Assembly: GCA_964559295.1 (NCBI GenBank)
Contig: CAZLGO010000007.1
Location: 1-31,705 of the forward strand
Source of the DNA: CAZLGO01 sp964559295
GTDB taxonomy: Archaea > Methanobacteriota > Methanobacteria > Methanobacteriales > Methanobacteriaceae
Reading direction: 5' to 3'
DNA: 31,705 nt
Under the pieces are notes generated by a model. The model did no database searches. It was given only the letters and a program-made list of their open reading frames with translations, and was not told the origin of the DNA. This document shows, piece by piece, positions 15,099 through 23,306 of this stretch; the first letter of the stretch is position 1, and every line of letters starts with the position of its first letter. The translations under genes were made by a program, and so were the position numbers.

Positions 15099-16220
15099 GT
15101 GAAATTTAACAGTTTAGTGTCCGGTTCCCATTCATCAGAGAAAAAAGCATCGAAAAACATAAATAAACCAAAAAAGGAAGCCAAGGTTGTTGTTTTACAA
15201 CCTGTTGGATACCCTTTTACCTGCAGTCTTATAGAAAACCCGAAAATAGAAATATACGACAAAGAACTTTTTGAACTTTACGCAAGGGAACAGTGGGAAG
15301 GATACACAATTTATGAGGGTTCTTTTCTTTTTGATCAAAAATTGTTGCCAGATTATGCATTTAAAATAATAAAAGCACACCCTAACAGTTCTAAGATAAC
15401 GAATAACACGTCTATATTCTTAATAGAAAATTACGATGGCGCTGAGTTTAGAAAGGTAGAAAGTGATGTTAAGATAGACGATGTGGTGGGACAAGAGCGT
15501 GCAAAGACAAAATGCAGAATAATAATGAAATATCTCGAGGATCCTAGTAAATTCAAAGATTGGGCACCTCGTAACGTCCTTTTTTATGGTAAGCCTGGCA
15601 CAGGAAAGACCATGCTTGCAAAATCCTTATCAAATGAACTTGATGTTCCACTTTACCTTATAAAAGCTACAAGTTTGATAGGTGAGCATGTAGGAGATGG
15701 TGCAAGACAAATACATGATCTTTTTGATTTTGCTTCAAAATATGCCCCATCTGTGATATTTATAGATGAAATAGATGCCATTGGTCTTGATAGAAAGTAT
15801 CAATCGTTGCGAGGGGACGTATCAGAGGTTGTGAACGCTCTTCTTTCTGAAATGGATGGAATAAATCGTAACAATGGTGTTGTGACGATTGCAGCAACAA
15901 ACAACCCGGATTTACTCGATTTTGCAATAAGAAGCAGATTCGAGGAAGAAATAGAGTTTATACTTCCTAATGAAGATGAAATACGCAGGATTTTTGAGAT
16001 CTACATAAAATCCATGCCCCTTGAAGTTAAGGTAGATCTTGAAAAACTCGTAAAAAAAGCAAGGGGAATGTCTGGAAGAGACATCAAGGATAGAATATTA
16101 AAAGTTGCACTACATAAAGCCATATCTGAGGATAAAGATCTTGTGGACGAAACTCACATAGAGTACGCACTCAAATTACATAAAAAAGAGAAAAATGCAC
16201 CAAAAGGAATGTTTGCATAA
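15099..16220 (+). CDS. AAA+ family ATPase (COG1223-like)
   Basis: A 373-residue protein with one AAA+ module. The poorly conserved N-terminal part (1-120) begins with a Lys/Ser-rich tail. Walker A is GKPGTGKT (164-171), Walker B VIFIDEID (219-226), sensor 1 TIAATNN (263-269), and an Arg-finger region IRSRFEEE follows at about 277-284. The core resembles the proteasome-activating nucleotidase/Cdc48 branch, but there is no coiled coil or HbYX tail, and only one AAA domain. This fits the uncharacterised archaeal COG1223 group. The start is a GTG at 15099 with GGAG 10 nt upstream. It lies 38 nt downstream of the endonuclease-IV-like gene, so they may be co-transcribed. The substrate is unknown. 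Confidence 0.8.
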   Translation: MKFNSLVSGSHSSEKKASKNINKPKKEAKVVVLQPVGYPFTCSLIENPKIEIYDKELFELYAREQWEGYTIYEGSFLFDQKLLPDYAFKIIKAHPNSSKITNNTSIFLIENYDGAEFRKVESDVKIDDVVGQERAKTKCRIIMKYLEDPSKFKDWAPRNVLFYGKPGTGKTMLAKSLSNELDVPLYLIKATSLIGEHVGDGARQIHDLFDFASKYAPSVIFIDEIDAIGLDRKYQSLRGDVSEVVNALLSEMDGINRNNGVVTIAATNNPDLLDFAIRSRFEEEIEFILPNEDEIRRIFEIYIKSMPLEVKVDLEKLVKKARGMSGRDIKDRILKVALHKAISEDKDLVDETHIEYALKLHKKEKNAPKGMFA

Positions 16221-16228
16221 TCTCTGAC

Positions 16229-16642
16229 TTATCCTATCTTTTTTCTACCAGTTGTTGGTTTGAGGGAGTAAACTTCTTCCGCATCTACTAGAAGGGCTGC
16301 CTGTGGTTTTATTTTCTCACCAAATCTTTCTTTTACCATCTTGGCTACTTCTTCAAAATATTTGCTCTCTTTTATTATCGAACCTGTTCCTTTTACCATG
16401 TATCCATCGTAATAAATTGCTGCACCTACAGCCACTTTTGAACCTTTTTGGATGTTTTTCATAGTTTTACTTGCAAAATTGATAGCAACAAGCAGTTTAT
16501 CCCCTTCAACAACCTTTGTAAAGCAAAATGGAGCTAAATGCGGATTTTCTTCGTCAATTGTCGCAACCCAGACCAATGGTTTCTCCTTATCACAATATTC
16601 GTTATTAAACATTTCCGCAGCTTCTTTTGGTAGTTCAACCAT
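16229..16642 (-). CDS. FMN-binding split-barrel protein (pyridoxamine 5'-phosphate oxidase-like)
   Basis: A 137-residue single-domain protein with the PPOX-like split-barrel pattern: PLVWVATIDEENPHLAPFCF, DKLLVAINFASKTMKNIQKGSKVAVGA, and YMVKGTGSIIKES. Such archaeal proteins bind flavin (FMN or F420) and are assigned to varied redox roles; the substrate is unknown. The start ATG at 16642 has GGTGGT upstream and a TATA-like GCATTATAAAT at 16675-16685 (minus). A degenerate copy of its first roughly 45 codons and promoter lies at 18130-18305, beyond the radical SAM gene. It converges on the AAA ATPase gene with an 8-nt gap. Confidence 0.8.
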   Translation of the reverse strand: MVELPKEAAEMFNNEYCDKEKPLVWVATIDEENPHLAPFCFTKVVEGDKLLVAINFASKTMKNIQKGSKVAVGAAIYYDGYMVKGTGSIIKESKYFEEVAKMVKERFGEKIKPQAALLVDAEEVYSLKPTTGRKKIG

Positions 16643-16674
16643 TTTACCACCATTTATTTATTGGATTTTATTTT

Positions 16675-16685
16675 ATTTATAATGC
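16675..16685 (-). promoter_or_regulatory. Candidate promoter of the split-barrel gene
   Basis: Minus strand GCATTATAAAT, a TATA-like box about 37 nt upstream of the ATG at 16642. The same sequence with small changes (GCTATTAAATAAAATAAAG) precedes the pseudogene copy, near 18280-18305, so the duplicated segment included the promoter. Confidence 0.45.
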
Positions 16686-16705
16686 ATCTATAGCACTTAG
16701 AACCA

Positions 16706-18124
16706 TCAATCAACTGCAAATGGACATGAAGGATCAGCTTCCATCCAGTCACCAGTTACTCCGTACGCTGTCACACGACATCCTCCACATATACTATTGA
16801 ACTCACAACGACCGCAGGTTCCTTTAATCCTTTTTCTATCCCTCAGTTGATCTAAAACATGATTTTTATTCCATATATCCTCTAAACTTTTCTCCATCAG
16901 GTTTCCCAGTTTAACCGAAGATGGTGCGCATGGGAGAACATCGCCTTCAGGAGAAATGCCACAATACGTCAAACCTGCCGAACATCCGCCAAACCATTGT
17001 GAGAACTCCCGAACGAGGGTTGCAAAATCTGTACCAAAAATATCTGTATGCTGCTCCTCATATCCTGTGAGTATCTCATTTACAGGAAAAAGCACACCTT
17101 TTGAATTTTCATAACAAACCCTCGCGAAATAGGTCATCCCTCGTGCAAGACATTGCATCTTGCCTTCATGAAAATGATCGTAAAGAAATTCCAACACCTT
17201 CTTTTTCTTCTTTGGTGTAACATCCACGTTTATGTCTTTCCCACGACCAACAGGCAACACCCTTGATACATAATACCTGCTTGCTCCAAGATTTTGAGCC
17301 AATTTAAGGATCTTTGGAATCTCATAATAAGTGTGCTTGGTAAGAGTGGTGTTTATACATATTGGAGGGAATCCTCTGGTTTTTGCACAATTTTTAATAC
17401 CTTCAACGGTTCTTTTAAAGCTACCTGGTACCTGACAAAAAGAATCATGGGTTTTTGCAGCAGCAGCATTAAGACCTATCTCAACCCCACTTATTCCGAC
17501 ATCGACGATTTTTTTTGCAATTTTTTCTGTTATCAGGGTGCCATTGGTTGCAAGGGTGCAGTAGATATCGTTTTTTTTTGCGTATTCTGCAATTTCAAAA
17601 AAATCGGATCTTAAAAGTGGTTCTCCCCCAGCAAACCCTAAAACAGCAACACCAGCTTCGTTGAGTTTATCCACAACTTTAAGTGCTTCGTCGGTGTTAA
17701 GTTCCCTATCTGCTGGAACAGGCGATGCATCCTCCCAACAGTGAATACAACGAAGATTGCATCTGCTGGTGATGTTCCAGACAACAACGACAGGTACTCC
17801 AGTAGGTTGAGGTCTTCTGATGCCAAATTTTGCGATACCATCCACAACACTTGTTATACTCCTTCTATAAAGTGGTTTTCTAAGCAGATGTTTTATATTC
17901 TTTTTAGAGAGAGAACCAGCAAGAATAAGGTGTAACAATCCCTTTATTATTAGAAGATCGATTCTACAGCTTAAACATAAATCCAATTTTTGGCTGATGT
18001 ATGCGTCAAACAACAGATCTATTCGTTTTTTATTACAATTTGAACATTTTTTGGTAAGATGTTTTGCATAATACTTAATAAAACTTACTAATGGTTCCAT
18101 TTCAAAGATTTTCTCAAATTTCAT
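16706..18124 (-). CDS. Radical SAM/SPASM protein with N-terminal zinc-ribbon-like motif
   Basis: A 472-residue protein. Its N-terminus carries CxxC pairs at Cys27/30 and Cys50/53, probably a zinc site, then a helical stretch, then the radical SAM core with CNLRCIHC (Cys122, 126, 129), GGEPLLR (166-172) and TLATNGTLIT. The C-terminal SPASM domain has Cys381, 388, 399, 437, 440, 446, 449 and 467, enough for two auxiliary 4Fe-4S clusters, in the usual order (YCGISPEGDVLPCAPSS, then GNLMEKSLEDIW, then CGRCEFNSICGGCR). Family members modify peptides or act on tetrapyrroles (PqqE, AlbA, AhbC/AhbD, NirJ). An AhbC/D-like haem role is possible because haem-pathway genes lie a few kb away, but the N-terminal extension is not typical. 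No precursor peptide is evident. The ATG at 18124 abuts the decayed split-barrel gene. Confidence 0.8.
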   Translation of the reverse strand: MKFEKIFEMEPLVSFIKYYAKHLTKKCSNCNKKRIDLLFDAYISQKLDLCLSCRIDLLIIKGLLHLILAGSLSKKNIKHLLRKPLYRRSITSVVDGIAKFGIRRPQPTGVPVVVVWNITSRCNLRCIHCWEDASPVPADRELNTDEALKVVDKLNEAGVAVLGFAGGEPLLRSDFFEIAEYAKKNDIYCTLATNGTLITEKIAKKIVDVGISGVEIGLNAAAAKTHDSFCQVPGSFKRTVEGIKNCAKTRGFPPICINTTLTKHTYYEIPKILKLAQNLGASRYYVSRVLPVGRGKDINVDVTPKKKKKVLEFLYDHFHEGKMQCLARGMTYFARVCYENSKGVLFPVNEILTGYEEQHTDIFGTDFATLVREFSQWFGGCSAGLTYCGISPEGDVLPCAPSSVKLGNLMEKSLEDIWNKNHVLDQLRDRKRIKGTCGRCEFNSICGGCRVTAYGVTGDWMEADPSCPFAVD

Positions 18125-18129
18125 GAAGA

Positions 18130-18260
18130 ATCCTCAATTTTCAAGTCAAAATGAAGCTAATGCGGATCTTTCATCAGTGCTGGAACACAGATCAGTAGTT
18201 CTCCTTCTCACAATATTCATTATTAAACATCCCTATTGGTTTTTTTTGTACCCCGACCAT
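18130..18260 (-). pseudogene. Degenerate partial copy of the split-barrel (PPOX-like) gene
   Basis: Reading from an ATG at 18260, the frame gives MVGVQKKPIGMFNNEYCEKE, then stops and a frameshift. The intact gene at 16642 reads MVELPKEAAEMFNNEYCDKE, so 12 of the first 20 residues are identical. In another frame the remnant continues DERSALASF against DEENPHLAPF of the intact gene. The DNA also matches upstream, including the AT-rich promoter (to about 18305). Similarity fades at the start of the radical SAM gene, so only the 5' third survives. It is a decayed local duplicate. Confidence 0.75.
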
Positions 18261-18475
18261 TTAAATGATTAGCTATTGAACTTTATTTTATTTAATAGCA
18301 TCTCTAATCATTTTTTTAATGATTGATTAGATACATAGCGCCAGTTTATCGAAGATTTTAGTTATGTATAATGCTCAATAACCACATTTGCATGTAATAA
18401 CAAATAGAGATAATTTAATGTGCATTTAAATAGAAATATTTAGATTTAGCATTTCAGAAAGGGATGTAGTTATAA

Positions 18476-19145
18476 ATGAATTTAAAGGAAATAATAAGGG
18501 ATTCGATTAGATATAATTGGATTGGACCAAAGTCGTCTTGTTTGGTGCAGTGTTATTAATTGTTGATAAAATAAACGAATTAAGTGGAGCGGACCTGTGG
18601 CAGATATAATTAGATTTATATTGGACATTATAGGATCGATACTGGGGATTTAAGGCAGTTACATATTAGAGTAATTGAATCTGCAAAAGGTACAAAAAAG
18701 CTTCCAAAGTTTGATGATTTAGTTGCAATGTTCATAACGCTTAAAAGAAATTATAGTAACAACAATTTACGCTTTAATTCCAGTTTTTTTAATTATTTTA
18801 GGTTTTTTTGACTTTATCATTAACGAAGGAATTAGATCAATTCTTTTTATTGTTTTGGGACTGTTATAGGTTCAATATTATACATAATTTTTTAACAGCT
18901 GTTTTAAAATATGGCACACCATGATGGCACTATAGAGTCGGCTTTTGAGTTTAGAAAAATATTTGAAAAGATCAGAAAGATAAGGTTGAAAAGATTGATA
19001 ATCCCGTATAGTGGAACATTATTTGCTGGATATTAGGAGCTTTATGATGAACTTCCTGTTCAGGAGGAAAATCAAAAGATTTAGTATTTCAGGATTACAT
19101 AGTTATTTTTATCTAAAATATCAGAGCAGAAACCAGGTAATTTAA
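18476..19145 (+). pseudogene. Decayed DUF4013-type membrane protein gene
   Basis: No single frame is open, but successive pieces in changing frames form a recognisable protein. They are MNLKEIIRDSIRY from the ATG at 18476; WTKVVLFGAVLLI from 18523; IESAKGTKKLPKFDDLVAMF around 18675-18735; RLKEIIVTTIYALIPVFLII from about 18738 to a TAG at 18867; MAHHDGTIESAFEFRKIFEK from 18911; and WNIICWILGAL near 19012-19045. This order (N-terminal RYP.SDW.KV, then the S..G...LPEFDDW box, a helix pair, then MA...G....AF.F..I...I) is that of the methanogen DUF4013 membrane family. At least five frameshifts or stops separate the pieces. A TAA at 19143 may be the old end. A TATA-like CATTTAAATAG at about 18423 precedes it. 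Confidence 0.75.
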
Positions 19146-19172
19146 TGTAAAGGGTATACAGAGGATAATAGA

Positions 19173-20876
19173 ATGAAAAATCCAAAGGTAGCAAAGATCT
19201 TAAACGAAATTGCAGATCTCTTAGAGATGAAAGGCGTGAAATACAAGCCAGTAGCATATAAAAAGGCTGCTCGTACTGTTCAATTTCTTTCCAGGGATAT
19301 CGAGGAAGTAAAAGAGGAAGGTAAACTCACAGAATTACCCGGGATTGGAAAAAATATTGCCAAAAAGATCGAAGAGATAATCGATACAGGTTCCCTGAAA
19401 TATTATGAGGATCTTAAGAGGGAATTTCCCATTGATTTTGAATCCCTCTTGGCAGTTGAAGGTCTCGGACCCAAAAGCATCAAATTATTGCACGAAGAAT
19501 TGGGAATAAAAAACCTCGACGACTTGGAGAGAATGGCAAAGAAACATAGAATCAGGAAATTAAAAGGCATGGGAGATAAGACTGAACAAAGAATTTTGGA
19601 GAGTATAGAATTTGCAAGAAAAAAAACAGGGCGAAACTTGTTGGGTCATATCTTACCCATAGCAGAAAATCTTAAAAACGAATTGGAGAATCTTGAGGCT
19701 GTTGATAATGTTGAGATAGCAGGATCTATAAGGAGAAGGAAAGAGACTATAGGAGATATAGATATCTTGGTTACAACTAAAAAACCAAAAGAGGTCATGG
19801 ATTTCTTCACCAGTCTGGATGATGTTGACGAAGTAATAGCTAAGGGAAGATCAAAGTCTACTGTGAGGCTGAAGGAGGGCATACAATCAGATTTAAGAGT
19901 AATCAAAAGAAAATCTTTTGGTTCTGCTTTGATGTATTTTACTGGTTCTAAAGAAACTAACATCGAAATAAGAAAAATAGCGATAAAAAAGGGTTTCAAA
20001 TTGAACGAATATGGGCTTTTTAAGGGTAAAAAACAAATTGCTGGTAAGACAGAACAAGAAATATTCCAAAAATTGGGAATGATGTACATAGAGCCTGAAT
20101 TGAGAGAAAACAGAGGAGAAGTAGAAGCAGCGATGGAGGGTAAGATTCCTAAATTAATCAAGTATGGCGAGTTGAGAGGAGACTTACAGATGCATACTAA
20201 ATGGAGCGATGGTTCCCACACGATCGAGGAGATGGCAGATGCAGCCAAGAGCTTAGGTCACAAATATATAGCCATAACCGATCATACAGGTACTCTGCGA
20301 ATAGCTGGAGGTTTGGACGAGGAGGATATCCAGGCTCAGATGAAAGAGATAGGTAAGCTAAATGAAAAAATCGAAGGAATAACAATCCTAAAAGGTGCAG
20401 AAGTCAACATAAAATCCAACGGTGAGTTGGACATAAAAGACAATGTATTGAGGGATTTGGACATTGTTGTTGCAAGTATACATTCTGGTTTCAGGCAGGA
20501 GAGGAAAAAACTGACCAATAGGATAATCTCAGCAATGGAAAACGAAAATGTGGATATAATAGCTCATCCCACTGGAAGGAAAATTCAGGAAAGAAGAGCC
20601 TACGATTTAGATCTTGAGAGGATCTTTGAGGTATCAAGAGAAACAAATACCTTTCTGGAGATAAACTCTTATCCCAATAGACTTGATTTAAGTGATATAA
20701 ATGTTAGAAGAGCTTTAGAATCTGGATGTAAACTTGCGATAAATACAGATGCCCATAACACAGAACATCTAAAATACATAGAGTTGGGAATAGCCACAGC
20801 CAGACGTGGCTGGGCCAAAAAAGGCGATATAATCAATACATTATCTCTTAAGAAATTGCAGAGGTTGTTGGCTTAG
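19173..20876 (+). CDS. polX: Family X DNA polymerase with C-terminal PHP domain (PolX)
   Basis: A 567-residue two-part protein. Residues 1-150 hold the helix-hairpin-helix repeats of the 8-kDa-like region (LTELPGIGKNIAKKIEEI, LLAVEGLGPKSIKLLHEELG, LKGMGDKTEQRI). Residues about 150-315 form the nucleotidyltransferase palm with the catalytic GSIRRRKETIGDIDILV and a later Asp in SDLRVIK. Residues about 335-567 form a PHP domain: DLQMHTKWSDG, ITDHTG, EVNI, ASIHSGF, AHPTGR, NTDAHN. PolX fills short gaps in base-excision repair, and the PHP part supplies 3'-5' exonuclease or phosphatase activity. The architecture and length are normal for bacterial and methanogen PolX. The start ATG has a GAGGAT ribosome binding site. 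It stands alone, convergent with hemA. Confidence 0.94.
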   Translation: MKNPKVAKILNEIADLLEMKGVKYKPVAYKKAARTVQFLSRDIEEVKEEGKLTELPGIGKNIAKKIEEIIDTGSLKYYEDLKREFPIDFESLLAVEGLGPKSIKLLHEELGIKNLDDLERMAKKHRIRKLKGMGDKTEQRILESIEFARKKTGRNLLGHILPIAENLKNELENLEAVDNVEIAGSIRRRKETIGDIDILVTTKKPKEVMDFFTSLDDVDEVIAKGRSKSTVRLKEGIQSDLRVIKRKSFGSALMYFTGSKETNIEIRKIAIKKGFKLNEYGLFKGKKQIAGKTEQEIFQKLGMMYIEPELRENRGEVEAAMEGKIPKLIKYGELRGDLQMHTKWSDGSHTIEEMADAAKSLGHKYIAITDHTGTLRIAGGLDEEDIQAQMKEIGKLNEKIEGITILKGAEVNIKSNGELDIKDNVLRDLDIVVASIHSGFRQERKKLTNRIISAMENENVDIIAHPTGRKIQERRAYDLDLERIFEVSRETNTFLEINSYPNRLDLSDINVRRALESGCKLAINTDAHNTEHLKYIELGIATARRGWAKKGDIINTLSLKKLQRLLA

Positions 20877-20899
20877 TCTGAAAAACATATTCAAAATTT

Positions 20900-22114
20900 T
20901 TAATCAACTGTAAGCTTGTTCTCTCTTGCAAAAATTTTCCATGCAGCTTCTATAACTTTTTTATCATCTTCTGCTGCTGCATCTCTTATATTTTTGATAA
21001 CATCATAAAAGATTTTATCAACAAGAACCTGTGTAAGATCATCCACTATTTTCTCTCTACCATCAAGATCTCCAAGCATCTTAAGAGCCTTTTTTGTTTC
21101 ATGGATTCTTATCCGCTCAACATTTTTTCTAATATCAGATATTAGCGGTTCAACTTCAAGATGCTTTAGGGATCTCTTGAGAAGCTTTAGTTCCTCCTCC
21201 AAGATCTTTTTAGCATCCTCAGCTTCAGCTTCTCTCATTTTCTTGTTTTTAGCTGCTATACCTCTTAGATCATCAATATCAAATAACTTAACACCAAGTT
21301 TTGCTACTTTTTTGTCTATATCACGAGGATTTGCAACATCCACCATAATCATGTCTTTAAGTTTTTCGGGTAAAACAGCACTTTTCACTCTATCATACGT
21401 TAATATCAAATGTGGTGCTCCTGTTGCACTTATTACAACGTCAGCATCAGCCATAGCGTCATCAAGCTTATCGAAATGTATTGCATATCCTCCAAGCTCT
21501 TTTGCAAGCTTTACAGCTTTTTTGTAGGTTCTATTTGCAACCACTATGGCTTTAAGCTTCTTCTCAGCTAATGCCTTTGCAACCAAGGTTCCCATCTTGC
21601 CAGCCCCAATTACAAGAACCTTTTTGCATTTCAGATCCCCATGCACAGATTCTGCAAGTTCAACGGCTGCGGAACCAATTGAGACAGATCCTTTGTTTAT
21701 GTTTGTCTTTTTTCTTACAACTTGACCAACATGGATGGATTTTGTAAATACTGTCTTTAGGATCTGTCCAACACATCCATCCTCAGAAGCTGCCTTATAA
21801 GCGTCTTTTACTTGACCCAATATTTGGTCTTCACCAACCATCATGGATTCCAAGCCGGAAGTAAGCTTTAGAAGATGTCTTAATGCATCGTCATCAGTTT
21901 CAATCACAAAAGAGGTATTCTCGATTTCAGGAATATAATCATGATCATCCAAAACTAAATACAACTCAGCTCTATTGCAGGTTTTAATCTGAAGATACTC
22001 ATGAACACAACATCTTTTTTTTATATTTTCGAGTAGATTGTCCATATCATAAAACGACTTTTCTATGGTACTAACGTCAGCCATTTTATGATCAACTCTG
22101 ATGTTTAGAATCAC
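20900..22114 (-). CDS. hemA: Glutamyl-tRNA reductase
   Basis: A 404-residue enzyme of the C5 pathway. It reduces glutamate on tRNA(Glu) to glutamate-1-semialdehyde with NADPH, the first step to 5-aminolevulinate, siroheme, cobamides and F430. The catalytic Cys46 is in KTCNRAELYL. Other motifs are LLKLTSGLESMMVGEDQILGQVK, the NADPH loop VLVIGAGKMGTLVA, VISATGAPH, and the C-terminal dimerisation helices. The start is set at a GTG at 22114, giving the canonical opening ILNIRVDHKMADV and preceded by an AGGAAGGGGT ribosome binding site. An in-frame ATG at 22165 would add 17 residues not found in the family. It is last in the A2 ATPase/marker-9/precorrin-2 dehydrogenase series, about 95 nt after the previous stop. 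The partner aminotransferase HemL is absent here. Confidence 0.94.
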   Translation of the reverse strand: MILNIRVDHKMADVSTIEKSFYDMDNLLENIKKRCCVHEYLQIKTCNRAELYLVLDDHDYIPEIENTSFVIETDDDALRHLLKLTSGLESMMVGEDQILGQVKDAYKAASEDGCVGQILKTVFTKSIHVGQVVRKKTNINKGSVSIGSAAVELAESVHGDLKCKKVLVIGAGKMGTLVAKALAEKKLKAIVVANRTYKKAVKLAKELGGYAIHFDKLDDAMADADVVISATGAPHLILTYDRVKSAVLPEKLKDMIMVDVANPRDIDKKVAKLGVKLFDIDDLRGIAAKNKKMREAEAEDAKKILEEELKLLKRSLKHLEVEPLISDIRKNVERIRIHETKKALKMLGDLDGREKIVDDLTQVLVDKIFYDVIKNIRDAAAEDDKKVIEAAWKIFARENKLTVD

Positions 22115-22200
22115 AGTACCCCTTCCTACAATTTTCCTACAAACCTTTAAAAAATTATTAAACAACTACAAGTAAAGTTGCATATCATATCAATTTGTAG

Positions 22201-22215
22201 AAAAGTTGATCAAAG
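22201..22215. repeat. Half-copy of the palindromic element core
   Basis: Minus strand CTTTGATCAACTTTT, matching the TTTTGATCAACyTTT half of the elements at 1726, 4920 and 6184 but lacking the second arm. As in copy A, it contains the TGA stop of the gene it overlaps, here the precorrin-2 dehydrogenase. Confidence 0.35.
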
Positions 22216-22827
22216 TCTCTCTATAGATTCTTTTATATATCTTTTGGCACTTTCCAGATCTCCATCTTTTATGAATCTTTCTATGATTTCATCATTTAAG
22301 ATTTCATACAAAAAAGATCTACGTCTTTTTTGGTCGTGTATTTTCTCTTTTAAGATATTTCGGGTAAAATTTTGAAGTTCTAACTTTAAGATATCCTCCT
22401 TTTTTATTATTTTTTGTATCTTTTTTCTTAACTCTTTTACCATGAGAGGGCTCTTTCCCTTTGTAAAGATGCAAATTTGCACATCCCCTATAAAAAAAGA
22501 CGATGGGACGATTATATTACCCTTTTGAGGGTAATCAGCTCGATTTAAAAGTTTATCTTCTGCAAGATGTGCAACATGTTCGTTTAGGTCATGGTCGCTT
22601 GTTGCCACAACCACGATATCTGACCAGTTGATCCACTCTTCAATCTCATCTTGAGATCTTATAGAGGCTCCAAGATCCAAAAGATCCTCTGAGACATTCC
22701 TTCCGATTATTACAACATTGGCACCAGCTTCAAGAAATCTTTTTGCCCTCCTTTTTCCAACTTCTCCTGCACCGATTATTAGGACATTTTTACCGTCCAT
22801 CCTGAGGAAAAGGGGTGTCCAGCCCAT
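22210..22827 (-). CDS. Precorrin-2 dehydrogenase / sirohydrochlorin-type (CysG N-terminal, Met8-like)
   Basis: A 205-residue protein. The N-terminal Rossmann domain has WTPLFLRMDGKNVLIIGAG, the NAD loop GAGEVGKRRAKRFLEAGA, and IVVVATSDHDLNEHVA. The middle part reads NIIVPSSFFIGDVQICIFTKGKSP, followed by a helical C-terminal tail. It oxidises precorrin-2 to sirohydrochlorin with NAD+, the branch point to siroheme, haem (Ahb route), cobamides and F430. Some relatives also insert metal, but archaeal short forms are usually considered dehydrogenases. Its ATG follows the stop of the marker-9-like gene by one nucleotide, indicating coupled translation, and hemA follows. Having the first pathway enzyme and the branch-point enzyme together is typical of methanogens. 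Confidence 0.9.
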   Translation of the reverse strand: MGWTPLFLRMDGKNVLIIGAGEVGKRRAKRFLEAGANVVIIGRNVSEDLLDLGASIRSQDEIEEWINWSDIVVVATSDHDLNEHVAHLAEDKLLNRADYPQKGNIIVPSSFFIGDVQICIFTKGKSPLMVKELRKKIQKIIKKEDILKLELQNFTRNILKEKIHDQKRRRSFLYEILNDEIIERFIKDGDLESAKRYIKESIERL

Positions 22828-22828
22828 C

Positions 22829-23305
22829 CTACGACTCCAGATCCTTTACTCTTAAAACCTTAATAGCCTGCCTTAGATCATTTCCACATTCTCGAAGAAC
22901 GTTGTATGCATCCTCTTCAGGAATATCAAATGTATTAGCAAGAGCCTTAATACTTTTTTTGTCAAACAGTCTGGATTCTCCGACAAGACGTTCGGATAAT
23001 TGCTTCTTGAGGCTCATATATTCATCAGCACTCATACCCACCTTTCTCATTACTATATCCCTTAGCGGACATGGCTTTGATAATTTACAACACCAAACCA
23101 TAGAACCAAAACAAGTACCTTCACCATAACCTAACTTTGTCTCTTTTGCAAATTCTTCTTTTATTCTTATGTAATCTTGTGGAGTAAGACCAGCGTCTTC
23201 CAAGGCATATATGATTGGACAGGGTTTTACCGGTGGACAACAAAAAGCCAAAGCCCTTTTATCTCCTCCTCTGCATACATGCGACGGCGAATCTTCCCAC
23301 CCCAT
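22829..23305 (-). CDS. Methanogenesis marker protein 9-like Cys-rich protein
   Basis: A 158-residue protein. The first roughly 80 residues contain two similar Cys units: C11 with CCPPVKPCP (22-30), and C63 with CCKLSKPCP (72-80). Each is followed by a helix ending in an acidic SADEY/TPQDY turn (LTPQDYIRIKEEF and MSADEYMSLKKQL). Eight cysteines in two matching sets strongly suggest metal or Fe-S binding. The repeated CC-x3-KPCP pattern fits the methanogenesis-marker-9 domain, restricted to methanogens and of unknown function. The C-terminal 60 residues look like a UBA/NAC-type helical bundle (IPEEDAYNVLRECGNDLRQA). It sits 1 nt after the MCR A2 ATPase gene and 1 nt before the precorrin-2 dehydrogenase gene. 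Confidence 0.65.
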   Translation of the reverse strand: MGWEDSPSHVCRGGDKRALAFCCPPVKPCPIIYALEDAGLTPQDYIRIKEEFAKETKLGYGEGTCFGSMVWCCKLSKPCPLRDIVMRKVGMSADEYMSLKKQLSERLVGESRLFDKKSIKALANTFDIPEEDAYNVLRECGNDLRQAIKVLRVKDLES

Positions 23306-23306
23306 T

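Noticed and set aside
19646..20248. A 200-codon open frame on the minus strand inside polX
   Set aside because: It is fully inside a well-recognised gene, has no family pattern and a Ser/Pro-rich composition typical of an antisense shadow.
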